64,000 nt of DNA, taken from Deltaproteobacteria bacterium CG11_big_fil_rev_8_21_14_0_20_47_16 (GTDB lineage Bacteria; UBA10199; GCA-002796325; 1-14-0-20-47-16). The DNA lies in the NCBI GenBank assembly GCA_002796325.1, contig PCXA01000013.1:55343-119342 (forward strand), in the 5' to 3' direction. A program made the translations under genes and the position numbers. Each line of letters begins with the position of its first letter. The first letter of the stretch is position 1. The notes beneath the pieces are model-generated. The model did no database searches and was not told the origin of the DNA. It saw nothing but the letters and a program-made list of their open reading frames with translations. Below, piece by piece: positions 1-7,881 of the stretch.

Positions 1-271
1 TACAAAACTGCAGCACGTCTGCATACAATGCCCGTGGCCAAGGCCACCCCAAATCACTCTTTTCCATCATATCCAGACTGGCCTGATCGACGTACATCAT
101 CAGAATTTTGGAGTCTTGGGGGTCCAAATGAGCAACCGTGGACAACCGCCAATCATAGGTGGAGGCCTCCCAATCGCTTAAAATGCCGCGCCAGGCCAAG
201 CCGGCCACCAAAGCGCTTACCAGAACGCCCACCAAGATTCCGCTTATTATTCGCTTAGTTGCATCTCCCAT
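1..271 (-). CDS. CHASE2-domain sensor protein, N-terminal part (runs off the window)
   Basis: An open minus-strand frame begins with ATG at 271-269 after a GGCGGGAA-like ribosome site and stays open for 90 codons to the window edge. Residues about 8-28 form one hydrophobic segment. It is followed by an Asp/Arg pair (YDWRL) and then by ILMMYVDQASL and WPWPR. These match the start of CHASE2 domains, extracytoplasmic sensor modules that usually sit in front of an adenylate/guanylate cyclase or a kinase. The output domain lies outside the window, so the signalling type cannot be stated. The gene diverges from the cold-shock gene across about 225 bp. Confidence 0.75.
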   Translation of the reverse strand, partial: MGDATKRIISGILVGVLVSALVAGLAWRGILSDWEASTYDWRLSTVAHLDPQDSKILMMYVDQASLDMMEKSDLGWPWPRALYADVLQFC

Positions 272-386
272 ATTCCCGCCATACCATAGGTTTTCGACTC
301 TTTGCTACGCCTTATTTCCATTAAATACCAAATACTTAATGCCCAAGCGAATATGTCACTTTTCTATTGTATGTGGATTGGGTTAG

Positions 387-496
387 TATATAAGGCGTGA
401 CCTGATGTATCGGTTGGGCAAGTAGCAGTTCGAGCGGTCGTAATAGTTACGCAACGCAAGGCGCATTTAGCTCAGTCGAAGAAAAGGAAGAGCAAC
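387..496 (+). promoter_or_regulatory. Putative promoter and long leader of the cold-shock gene
   Basis: A TATATAA box at 387-393 could be a -10 element. No good -35 is visible. If transcription starts near 400, the leader before the cold-shock ATG is about 95 nt, which fits the long structured leaders common for csp genes. The ribosome site is GGAAGAG at 487-493. The rest of 272-386 shows no recognisable gene. Confidence 0.35.
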
Positions 497-706
497 ATGG
501 CAGCAAAAACAGGCAAGGTAAAGTGGTTCAATGATAGCAAGGGCTTCGGATTTATTGCCCCTGACGATGGTGGCGAAGATGTATTCGTTCACTACAGTGC
601 TATCACCGGTGACGGCTACAAGAGCCTTGCAGAAAATCAGTCGGTTCAGTTCGACGTTGTGGAAGGCCCAAAAGGCAAGCAAGCTTCCAACGTCTCAAAA
701 GTCTAA
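497..706 (+). CDS. csp: Cold-shock protein (CspA family)
   Basis: This 69-aa protein is a single OB-fold cold-shock domain that binds single-stranded RNA or DNA and acts as an RNA chaperone. The RNP1 motif (KGFGFI, about residues 16-21) and RNP2 motif (VFVHYSAI, about 30-37) are intact, and the length is normal for the family. The start has a clear ribosome site (GGAAGAG). The gene is monocistronic, with a long leader before it and a strong intrinsic terminator 26 bp after it. A minus-strand reading frame across it is only its shadow. Confidence 0.95.
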   Translation: MAAKTGKVKWFNDSKGFGFIAPDDGGEDVFVHYSAITGDGYKSLAENQSVQFDVVEGPKGKQASNVSKV

Positions 707-731
707 TATAAGACATTGAAGCCAGACATTA

Positions 732-765
732 TCCCCCGATGGGCAACCATCGGGGGATTTTTTTT
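732..765 (+). terminator. Rho-independent terminator of csp
   Basis: A perfect 11-bp stem (732-742 with 747-757, TCCCCCGATGG and its complement) is capped by a GCAA tetraloop and followed by eight T residues (758-765). Confidence 0.93.
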
Positions 766-771
766 GACGTT

Positions 772-794
772 CCCTCTCCCCTTGTGGGAGAGGG
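772..794 (+). promoter_or_regulatory. Inverted repeat that overlaps the ribosome site of the Rieske gene
   Basis: CCCTCTCCC (772-780) and GGGAGAGGG (786-794) form a 9-bp stem with a 5-nt loop, directly after the csp terminator. The right arm is the purine-rich Shine-Dalgarno region of the gene that starts with GTG at 805. Folding would hide that ribosome site. An effect on translation is inference. Confidence 0.5.
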
Positions 795-804
795 GGTAGC
801 ACAA

Positions 805-1185
805 GTGAGTAACGATAATCCTAAACCATTCGGCGTCGAACACGTCAAACACCAGAAGCTGGAATATTCAGCTGATGGTGAATGGGTCTGCGCAGGTGCG
901 CCCGATAGTATTCCACAGGGCAAGGCTATCACGCTTCACCTTCCCCGCTTTCGTGTAGCCGTTTTCCACATTGCTGAGGAGTTTTTTGCGATCAAGGATG
1001 CGTGCCCCCATGCAGAGTATCCACTTTCAAAAAGTATTGTGTGTGGCGAATCCGTCACCTGCTCATCGCACGGATGGAAATTCAATTTACGAACCGGCTG
1101 TGGAGAACGTGGAGAACCTGCAACAGATATTCGTACTTTTCCGATCGAAATCAGAAATAATAAGATTTGGGTGAAAATCTTGTAG
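805..1185 (+). CDS. Rieske [2Fe-2S] protein, soluble type
   Basis: A 126-aa protein with one Rieske domain. The cluster ligands are visible as C-P-H at about residue 65 and C-S-S-H about 20 residues later (VTCSSHGWKF). Proteins of this type transfer electrons to oxygenases or act as small ferredoxins. The frame is open from an ATG at 739, but that codon lies inside the csp terminator. GTG at 805, with a purine-rich ribosome site 8-15 nt upstream, is therefore the better start. No oxygenase partner is adjacent. The next gene, parA-like, follows 51 bp later. A second Rieske protein lies in the SUF operon. Confidence 0.8.
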   Translation: MSNDNPKPFGVEHVKHQKLEYSADGEWVCAGAPDSIPQGKAITLHLPRFRVAVFHIAEEFFAIKDACPHAEYPLSKSIVCGESVTCSSHGWKFNLRTGCGERGEPATDIRTFPIEIRNNKIWVKIL

Positions 1186-1236
1186 ACGTTGCACATGTGC
1201 TTTGCTACCTCGCAATAATCCAAGGGGAGAAAATTC

Positions 1237-2385
1237 ATGCGCACAATCGCGATTGCCAATCATAAAGGTGGATCTGGAAAAACCACAACCGCTGTAAACC
1301 TGTCAGCATGTCTGGCTGAAATGAAATACCAAGTTTTGCTCATTGACTTGGATCCACAATCTCACGCCACATTGTCATTTGGAATTGAACTGGCCGACGA
1401 TGAACCATCTATTTTTTGGGCTATGCAGCAACCCGCCAGCGAACGTGCTTATCTTGCAGAGCTGGCACGCCCTGTAGCTAAAAACTTGTCTCTCATTCCA
1501 TCGGCACGTCTGCCACTAAGTCACGAAGAGTCATTGTTATCGCGCGATAATCGCCTGACGCGCTTGCGTGAATTAATTGGCCAAGTCGCCACCAAATTTG
1601 ATTTTGTCATCATCGACTGCCCACCGGCATTGGGTATTTTGACACAGAACGCCTTCATGGCCAGCCAGTCGGTGGTCTTGCCAGTTGAAACCAGCTTTTA
1701 TGCCATGAACGGTGTGAGTCGTGTGCTCGATACATTCGAAGAACTCGCGCGCTTCCATCACCACAAAGTCGAATACTGGGCCGTTGCCACACTATTTGAT
1801 AAACGCACCGCACTCTCTCGCGATATTTTGGAAGAACTACGTCGATTCTTCCGCAATAACATGATGGAAACCGTCATTCGACTTTCCATTCATTTGCGTG
1901 AAGCGTCAAGCCACGGTGAACCCATCACAGTTTACGCCAACACGTCACGCGGCTGTCAGGATTACTGTGATCTTGCCGAAGAGTTTTTAGTCAAAGTGGC
2001 CCATCGCGGTGAAGAGCCAGTTGAATGCTCTGAAGAAGTCATCTTGCTTGCGCAAATTTATGGCAATGGACGTGAGACACTCGAAGCACTTCGTCAGCGT
2101 GGAATTTTATCACTAGCCAAGCTGCGTATGGCGGAGCCATCTAAGCTGGCGCATCATTTGGGTCTTACTGTTCATGCCACACGCCAGATGATTGCACATG
2201 CCACACGCCTACATACGTTCCCACAACAAATCATGCCGATGGTCACAACAGGATCTGGGCACGGTATATCCCAAGAGGCTGAAGGACCAGCACCAGCCAA
2301 CCAACTGGTTTTGGAATCCAACACTTCATCCATCGAAACGGCAACTGCTGAAGCCGATGATTTCCCTCACCCCAACCATCATTAA
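1237..2385 (+). CDS. ParA/Soj-family ATPase with an added C-terminal helix-hairpin-helix-like region
   Basis: Of 382 residues, about 1-250 form a ParA ATPase with a deviant Walker A motif (KGGSGKTT, about 10-17), Walker A' (DLDPQSHAT) and Walker B (FVIIDCPP). ParA proteins form ATP-dependent dimers that move DNA or protein cargo. Residues about 255-320 add a segment of the type AQIYGNGRETLEALRQRGI...LAKLRMAEPSKLAHHLGL, which resembles paired helix-hairpin-helix units seen in DNA-binding proteins. The last 60 residues are low-complexity. No parB gene or parS-like repeat lies nearby, so this is probably an orphan positioning ATPase and not the chromosomal ParA. The start has AGGGGAG upstream. 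Confidence 0.85.
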   Translation: MRTIAIANHKGGSGKTTTAVNLSACLAEMKYQVLLIDLDPQSHATLSFGIELADDEPSIFWAMQQPASERAYLAELARPVAKNLSLIPSARLPLSHEESLLSRDNRLTRLRELIGQVATKFDFVIIDCPPALGILTQNAFMASQSVVLPVETSFYAMNGVSRVLDTFEELARFHHHKVEYWAVATLFDKRTALSRDILEELRRFFRNNMMETVIRLSIHLREASSHGEPITVYANTSRGCQDYCDLAEEFLVKVAHRGEEPVECSEEVILLAQIYGNGRETLEALRQRGILSLAKLRMAEPSKLAHHLGLTVHATRQMIAHATRLHTFPQQIMPMVTTGSGHGISQEAEGPAPANQLVLESNTSSIETATAEADDFPHPNHH

Positions 2386-2390
2386 TCGTT

Positions 2391-3158
2391 GTGAAACTGA
2401 TTAGCTGGAACGTCAATGGAATCCGATCCTGCACCGAAAAGGGATTTTTGGAGTGGTTTCGTCAGGAACAACCCGACATTTTATGCGTGCAAGAAACAAA
2501 GGCCTGGCCAGAGCAATTGTCAGAAGAATTGACTGCGCCTGATGGTTATACCACCTATTGGGCCAGCGCTGAAAAAAAGGGATACAGCGGTGTTGCAACA
2601 TTTGCACGACGCGCACCCAAGTCCACCGAAGTGGGATTGGGGGTTGCTGATCTCGATGGTCATGGCAGAACCCTTATTCATGACTTTGGCGATTTTATTC
2701 TATTTAACTGTTATTTTCCTAACTCACAAGATGATCTGAATCGATTGCCACTCAAGTTGGCGTATGATCAGGAAATTCTCAACCGCTGCGAAGCATTCAA
2801 AGCACAAGGTCGCAACGTCATTGTCTGTGGAGATTTTAACGTCGCACATCAGCCCATCGACATTAAAAACGCCAAGGCCAACGAAGGCAAATCGGGCTTT
2901 ACTGCTGAAGAACGGGCCTGGATGACTGAATTTTTAAGCTTGGGCTACATTGACGCCTTCCGCCACATGCACCCTGATGAACCTGACCACTATACTTGGT
3001 GGTCATTTCGCACAGCAGCCCGCAAACGCAATGTGGGGTGGAGAATTGATTATTTTGTCATCTCACCAGAGCTCGCCCCCAACCTCAAACGTAGCTGGCA
3101 TCTGCCCGATGTTTTGGGTTCCGACCACTGTCCCGTGGGTATTGAAATCCACTTGTAA
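2391..3158 (+). CDS. xthA: Exodeoxyribonuclease III / AP endonuclease
   Basis: A 255-aa member of the exonuclease III family, which cuts DNA 5' of abasic sites and trims 3' blocks in base excision repair. Visible active-site motifs are the N-terminal SWNVNGIR, the metal-binding Glu in VQETK (about residue 35), GDFNVAHQPID, and the closing SDHCPV. Length is typical. The start is GTG at 2391, six bases after the end of the upstream gene and without a clear ribosome site, which suggests translational coupling. KLISWNVNG is the usual N-terminus of the family. Confidence 0.93.
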   Translation: MKLISWNVNGIRSCTEKGFLEWFRQEQPDILCVQETKAWPEQLSEELTAPDGYTTYWASAEKKGYSGVATFARRAPKSTEVGLGVADLDGHGRTLIHDFGDFILFNCYFPNSQDDLNRLPLKLAYDQEILNRCEAFKAQGRNVIVCGDFNVAHQPIDIKNAKANEGKSGFTAEERAWMTEFLSLGYIDAFRHMHPDEPDHYTWWSFRTAARKRNVGWRIDYFVISPELAPNLKRSWHLPDVLGSDHCPVGIEIHL

Positions 3159-3212
3159 TCCTTGGCCATCGCGACTATCCCTGCCGCCACTTCACCAACC
3201 AAAGGAGCGTTC

Positions 3213-3635
3213 ATGATTCGTAAGTTATTTGCAGTCGCAATTTTACTTATTACTGTTTCGGCATGTTCTAACTGTCAAGAACCTGCAAAGATGGATTTAG
3301 CACCTGGAATGAAAGTAGTTGCTTCATGGCAAGGCAACTCATGGTGGGTAGCTACTATCGACAGTATCTCTGGCGATGATGTCAGCCTCACCTATGCCGA
3401 CGGCGAAAAGGGAGTAAAAAATAAATCTCTCGTCATTCCACATCCCGAAGTTCAATACACCAGTGGCAAACCCTGCTGCTTTAAAGCAGGCGACAAAGTA
3501 GTTGCCAAATGGAAGAATAATAATTGGTGGGTCGCCACAATTGACTCCGTCCAAAAGGATACAGCCAACGTCACCTATTCTGACGGTGAAAAAGGCATTC
3601 AGAGCACCAAAGATATCGTTCGTTATAACCAATAA
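3213..3635 (+). CDS. Lipoprotein with two tandem Tudor/SH3-like repeats
   Basis: A 140-aa predicted lipoprotein. An N-terminal hydrophobic stretch ends in the lipobox VSAC (Cys at about residue 18). Two similar units of about 45 residues follow, each with the pattern KVVA.W....WWVATIDS......V.YSDGEKG. This W-W-V-A-TI and Y-DG-KG layout is that of Tudor-like or agenet-like beta-barrels. The start at 3213 has AAAGGAG 6 nt upstream; the longer open frame from 3162 lacks one. It lies 14 bp before the thiol peroxidase and may be co-transcribed. The ligand is unknown. Confidence 0.75.
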   Translation: MIRKLFAVAILLITVSACSNCQEPAKMDLAPGMKVVASWQGNSWWVATIDSISGDDVSLTYADGEKGVKNKSLVIPHPEVQYTSGKPCCFKAGDKVVAKWKNNNWWVATIDSVQKDTANVTYSDGEKGIQSTKDIVRYNQ

Positions 3636-3649
3636 AAAGGAGAACTATT

Positions 3650-4147
3650 ATGGCAAGCATTACACTAAAAGGAAATCCAATCCAAACTTCTGGCGATTTG
3701 CCTAAAGTAGGCAGCGTGGCCCCAGCATTTAAATTAACCGGACAAGATTTGAAAGATGTGTCCCTCGAAAATTTCAGCGGCAAGTGGAAGGTTTTAAACA
3801 TTTTCCCCAGTATTGACACACCGGTTTGTGCCCTGTCTCAAAAGGCATTTGTCAGTAAGGCTGCGGGCAAAGACAACACCGTTGTTCTTAATATTTCTGC
3901 TGACTTGCCATTTGCCCAAAAACGCTTCTGTGTGGCTGAAGGTATTGAAAATGCAATCACACTTTCTTGCTTTCGCAGCACTTTTGCGAATGATTGGGGT
4001 GTACAAATTATTGATTCTGGATTGGCCGGACTGTGCAGCCGTGCGGTTGTGGTATTAGATCTGAATGGCGTTGTTGTGTATGCCGAACAAGTGCCAGAGA
4101 TTGCACAAGAGCCGAATTATGACAAGGCACTCGCTGCATTGAAATAG
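3650..4147 (+). CDS. tpx: Thiol peroxidase (Tpx, atypical 2-Cys peroxiredoxin)
   Basis: At 165 aa it matches the normal Tpx length. The peroxidatic Cys60 sits in PSIDTPVCA and the resolving Cys94 in KRFCVAEG; both are diagnostic for Tpx, which reduces lipid and hydrogen peroxides with thioredoxin. Two extra Cys residues (about 107 and 123) are present. The ribosome site is AAAGGAG. It lies between a lipoprotein gene and tRNA-Glu. Confidence 0.95.
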   Translation: MASITLKGNPIQTSGDLPKVGSVAPAFKLTGQDLKDVSLENFSGKWKVLNIFPSIDTPVCALSQKAFVSKAAGKDNTVVLNISADLPFAQKRFCVAEGIENAITLSCFRSTFANDWGVQIIDSGLAGLCSRAVVVLDLNGVVVYAEQVPEIAQEPNYDKALAALK

Positions 4148-4154
4148 TTTAACT

Positions 4155-4230
4155 GCTCCCATCGTCTAGCGGTTAGGACGTCGCCCTCTCAAGGCGAAGA
4201 TCACGGGTTCGAATCCCGTTGGGAGCGCCA
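4155..4230 (+). tRNA. tRNA-Glu (anticodon CTC), CCA encoded
   Basis: 76 nt. The acceptor GCTCCCA (4155-4161) pairs with TGGGAGC (4220-4226), followed by discriminator G and encoded CCA. The anticodon stem TCGCC/GGCGA encloses the loop CTCTCAA, so the anticodon is CTC and decodes GAG. The T-arm ACGGGTTCGAATCCCGT is intact. A structured element that repeats its 3' end follows directly. Confidence 0.96.
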
Positions 4231-4404
4231 ACAAATTACTAACCAACGAAGTTGGTTGGCAATTTGTTTCATGTTCAACGGGATGAGGAACGACCGCAAG
4301 CCGAAGCAAATGCGGAGGCCGTTAGAATAATGGCGAAGCCGTACCCTAGCGGAAACCGGCACCGCCTAGCGAAGCTGGGTGGTGGTTAATCCCGTTGGGA
4401 GCGC
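4231..4404 (+). repeat. Structured element bounded by a direct repeat of the tRNA-Glu 3' end
   Basis: Directly after the tRNA CCA is a hairpin in which 4230-4247 pairs with 4251-4268, closed by a GAA loop. At 4276-4284 lies CAACGGGAT, complementary to the tRNA T-arm strand at 4213-4221. A 10-bp stem with two G-U pairs follows (4361-4370 with 4374-4383), again with a GAA loop, plus the smaller GGC-GAA-GCC stem at 4332-4340. The element ends with a 17-bp copy (4388-4404) of tRNA positions 4212-4228. No open frame of note is present. It could be an attachment-site remnant, a small mobile RNA-like repeat or a tRNA-processing element. Confidence 0.7.
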
Positions 4405-4449
4405 AAAATATTACCCCATTGCCGCATAGACCGCGGCCAGGAGTTACAA

Positions 4450-6000
4450 ATGAAACGTATTCAAGACTTACGAATCCCCTATCAAAAAGACCCCGATCTC
4501 TTGCAAATTGTGTCACAGCACTTGGGCATACCTGCAGACGACATCGGCGATATTCGTATCATCAAGCGCAGCCTCGATGCACGTTCCAAACACAAAAAAC
4601 TCTGGGTCTATGCCATTGATGTTTTCATGCGCGGCGAGAGCGCCGAAAAATCGTTCGCGCCGTTTCCGCAACACAAATGGGATGGCCCGCCGCCACTCGT
4701 GATTGGCGCGGGACCTGCGGGTCTCTTTGCGGCATGGACATTTTTACAACACGGCATTCGTCCCATTCTCATTGAACGCGGCGAACGCGCCGCAAAACGT
4801 ATGCAAAAGATCAGCCGCTACTGGCGCTATGGCGAACTCGACCCCGATAGCAACGTCTGCAATGGCGAAGGCGGTGCCGGCACGTTTAGTGATGGCAAAC
4901 TCATCACACGCATCAAAAGTCCGCTCATCGAACGCGTCATGCAGGCCTTTGTGGAATACGGTGCGCCTTCAGAAATTACATACGTCAATAATCCACACGT
5001 CGGCAGCAATTTGATTCGCGAAGTGATCCGACGCATGAGTGATGACTTGATTGCACGTGGGGGCGACCTGCGATTCAACACGCGTGTCGCCGCACTGGAT
5101 TTGGCCAATCGCGACGTACAAGGTGTTACGTTGCAAGATGGCACCACCATTTCTAGCACCGGTGTGGTGCTGGCCTGCGGGCACAGCGCGCGCGACTTCT
5201 TTCACACGCTGCGCGATCAAGGGGTGAATATCGAACCCAAACCCTTCGCGCTGGGGCTGCGCATTGAACATCCACAAGACTATATCAATCACTGGCAGTA
5301 TGGCAGCGACGCTGACATCGATGACCTTGGGGCGGCGCAATATAAAGTGGCGCATCATTGGGATTCTGAAAACATGGGCGTCTATTCCTTTTGCATGTGT
5401 CCCGGTGGCTATGTGATTTCAAGCAGCACCGAAGCCAATGCCATTGTGGTCAATGGCATGAGCAACTACCAACGCAACTCAAAGTGGGCAAATGCCGCGA
5501 TTGTGTGCACAGTTCCCACCGATCGCATCCCTGGGACTGACAGCTTCAAGCTCATGCAGTTTCAAGAAGCCATTGAAACACAAGTGTATGAAGCCAGCCG
5601 CGCATTGGGGGATGGCAAACAAATCCCCGCACAACGTCTGGATGATTTTTTTGCGCGTAAACAAGGTGTGCTGAATGCCACCTCCAGTTGTCCTTCGGGC
5701 GTTGTGGCAGCAAACGTCGCTGAATTGCTTCCGGACTGGATCTACACCCATTTATCTGAGGGCATTCAGGCCATTAACAAACGCCGCCGCGGCTTTTCGC
5801 ACCCCGATGCAATTTTGCATGCGGTAGAATCACGCACCTCGTCCCCCATTCGCATGACCCGCAACGCCGATACGTTTGAAAGTATCAACACAAATGGACT
5901 CTTCCCATGTGGGGAAGGTCCGGGCTATGCAGGCGGCATTACCAGCGCAGCAGTTGATGGCATTAACGCCGCACTCGCGTGGATCAGAAAGTTTATATGA
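4450..6000 (+). CDS. FAD-dependent dehydrogenase of uncharacterised family (COG2509-like)
   Basis: A 516-aa protein. Residues about 1-75 form a small N-terminal domain with the pattern typical of this family (basic, DARSK.KK.W.Y). A dinucleotide-binding GAGPAG motif at 86-91 follows, with a Glu-Arg-Gly FAD contact (LIERG). It also carries CNGEGGAGTFSDGKL, CPGGYV and the C-terminal PCGEGPGYAGGI FAD motif, all characteristic of this cytoplasmic family. The substrate is not known. The ribosome site AGGAG is 6 nt before the ATG. The stop codon overlaps the start of the following ABC-F gene (ATGA), so the two form an operon. Confidence 0.85.
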   Translation: MKRIQDLRIPYQKDPDLLQIVSQHLGIPADDIGDIRIIKRSLDARSKHKKLWVYAIDVFMRGESAEKSFAPFPQHKWDGPPPLVIGAGPAGLFAAWTFLQHGIRPILIERGERAAKRMQKISRYWRYGELDPDSNVCNGEGGAGTFSDGKLITRIKSPLIERVMQAFVEYGAPSEITYVNNPHVGSNLIREVIRRMSDDLIARGGDLRFNTRVAALDLANRDVQGVTLQDGTTISSTGVVLACGHSARDFFHTLRDQGVNIEPKPFALGLRIEHPQDYINHWQYGSDADIDDLGAAQYKVAHHWDSENMGVYSFCMCPGGYVISSSTEANAIVVNGMSNYQRNSKWANAAIVCTVPTDRIPGTDSFKLMQFQEAIETQVYEASRALGDGKQIPAQRLDDFFARKQGVLNATSSCPSGVVAANVAELLPDWIYTHLSEGIQAINKRRRGFSHPDAILHAVESRTSSPIRMTRNADTFESINTNGLFPCGEGPGYAGGITSAAVDGINAALAWIRKFI

Positions 6001-7820
6001 CCGTACTTTTAAGTGGCACCAACGTTCGCAAGGCATTCGGCGCGCGCCCTCTTTTTGATGGCATCAACTTTGCGATTGAAGACAACGACCGCATTGGATT
6101 GATTGGCCCCAATGGTGCGGGGAAATCCACATTGCTTAAAATCCTGGCAGGACGCGACACCGCAGATGACGGCACAATTTCACGTCAGCGTGGACTGCGC
6201 GTGGGCTTACTCGATCAAGTCCCTTTATTTACCGAAGGCGCCACCGTGGAATCCACCATTATGGAAGGTGCTCACGATCCCCACGAATGGGAATGCATCG
6301 CCGCTGCACAAGAATTTATGTCGCGTCTCTCCCTCGATGGCAGCGAAGGCATCGATGGCGAAACACTTGTTTCCAAACTGTCGGGTGGATGGAAAAAGCG
6401 CGTGGCACTCGCCAGAGAACTCATGCGCACCCCAGACATTTTATTTTTGGATGAACCCACCAACCACTTGGATGTTGAAAGTATTTTATGGCTCGAAGAT
6501 TTTTTAAATGATGCCCAATTTGCAACGGTTACCATCACCCACGATCGTCTTTTTCTACAACGCATCTCCAATCGCATTTGGGAATTAGACCGCCGCAACC
6601 CTGGTGGATTGTTAAGCATTCAAGGGGACTATGCCCATTACTTGGAAAGCAAAGACTTGCTCATGGCCGCGCAGGAACGCCGCGAAACGGTTTTGAAAAA
6701 CACGTTGCGTCGCGAAACCGAGTGGCTTCGCCAGGGCGTTAAGGCGCGCGGCACAAAATCATACTCCCGCATCAAGGCGGCTGGTGAGCTCAAAAGGGAC
6801 GTCGAAGAATTGGAATATCGAAACACCGTGCGCACTGCGAAATTTGATTTCCACGCGAGTGAAAAAAATCCCAAGCGACTCGTTGAGGCCACAAACATTT
6901 CAAAGACCTATGGCGACCGCGTTCTTTTCAAAGATGTGAATTTGTTGCTTTCACCAGGCTTGCGACTGGGTCTTCTTGGGCCCAACGGCTGTGGTAAATC
7001 AACACTCATTCGCATTTTGCTGGGACAAGAAACATCTGACACCGGTGAGATTGAACGCGCCGATCAATTGCAAATTGCCTACTTTGAACAAAACCGTGAA
7101 ACGCTAGACCCGAACACCACCGTTTTGAAAACACTCTGCCCCATGGGCGACCAAGTCAAATATCGCGGCAGCTATATCCACGTCCGCGGCTACTTGGATC
7201 GATTCCTTTTCAGCCCAACACAAATGGATATGGAAGTCCGTAAACTATCCGGTGGCGAGCAAAGCCGCCTCTTGATCGCACGCCTAATGCTGCAAGAAGC
7301 AAATGTGTTGGTGCTCGACGAGCCCACCAACGACTTGGACATGGCCACGCTTTCTGTTTTGGAAAATTGCTTGATGGATTTCCCGGGTGCTATTTTGCTC
7401 GTCACTCACGATCGTTACTTTTTAGACCAAGTGGCCAATCGCCTGCTCGCCTTTGGTGAACCGGGAACTGATAGCGCCGGTAAAATCATTCCATTTGCCA
7501 GCATGTCGCAGTGGGAAAACTGGTTTACAGAGGAACAAGCCAGCAAACGCAAGTCCGGCACCAAGAATGACACCGCATCATCAGAACCATCAGCCCCTGC
7601 ACCCAAGCGCAAACTGAGTTTTAAAGAACAATTTGAACTCGATCACATGGAAGAAACCATTCACAAGGCCGAAGAAACACTTGAAAAGTTGACCGCTGAA
7701 AGCATGTTGTCAGAGGTCGCCAGCAATGCCCATCGCTTGACCGAAATCACTGCCGAAATGAGCGCACTCCAATCTGAAATTGATCGCCTCTATGCGCGAT
7801 GGGCTGAACTCACGAATTAA
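5997..7820 (+). CDS. uup: ABC-F family ATPase, Uup-like
   Basis: A 607-aa protein with two ABC nucleotide-binding domains and no membrane segments. The first has GPNGAGKST (about residue 36), signature LSGGWKKR and Walker B ILFLDEPTNHLD. The second has GPNGCGKST, LSGGEQSR and VLVLDEPTNDLD. A basic interdomain linker lies at about 235-285, and an acidic helical tail at about 530-607 predicts a coiled coil as in Uup. ABC-F proteins act on the ribosome, and Uup also suppresses transposon excision. The start at 5997 forms an ATGA overlap with the upstream gene; the open frame from 5979 is not needed. Confidence 0.88.
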   Translation: MTVLLSGTNVRKAFGARPLFDGINFAIEDNDRIGLIGPNGAGKSTLLKILAGRDTADDGTISRQRGLRVGLLDQVPLFTEGATVESTIMEGAHDPHEWECIAAAQEFMSRLSLDGSEGIDGETLVSKLSGGWKKRVALARELMRTPDILFLDEPTNHLDVESILWLEDFLNDAQFATVTITHDRLFLQRISNRIWELDRRNPGGLLSIQGDYAHYLESKDLLMAAQERRETVLKNTLRRETEWLRQGVKARGTKSYSRIKAAGELKRDVEELEYRNTVRTAKFDFHASEKNPKRLVEATNISKTYGDRVLFKDVNLLLSPGLRLGLLGPNGCGKSTLIRILLGQETSDTGEIERADQLQIAYFEQNRETLDPNTTVLKTLCPMGDQVKYRGSYIHVRGYLDRFLFSPTQMDMEVRKLSGGEQSRLLIARLMLQEANVLVLDEPTNDLDMATLSVLENCLMDFPGAILLVTHDRYFLDQVANRLLAFGEPGTDSAGKIIPFASMSQWENWFTEEQASKRKSGTKNDTASSEPSAPAPKRKLSFKEQFELDHMEETIHKAEETLEKLTAESMLSEVASNAHRLTEITAEMSALQSEIDRLYARWAELTN

Positions 7821-7881
7821 TTGGAATTCCATTAGACTAAGTCATATGACCTCGTGTAGAAAGGCGCGACACGGGGGGATT

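Noticed and set aside
467..682. Minus-strand frame across csp
   Set aside because: Shadow of the cold-shock gene; no ribosome site or family pattern.
739..804. Longer N-terminus for the Rieske protein from ATG 739
   Set aside because: That ATG sits inside the csp terminator stem. GTG 805 has the ribosome site and fits the domain.
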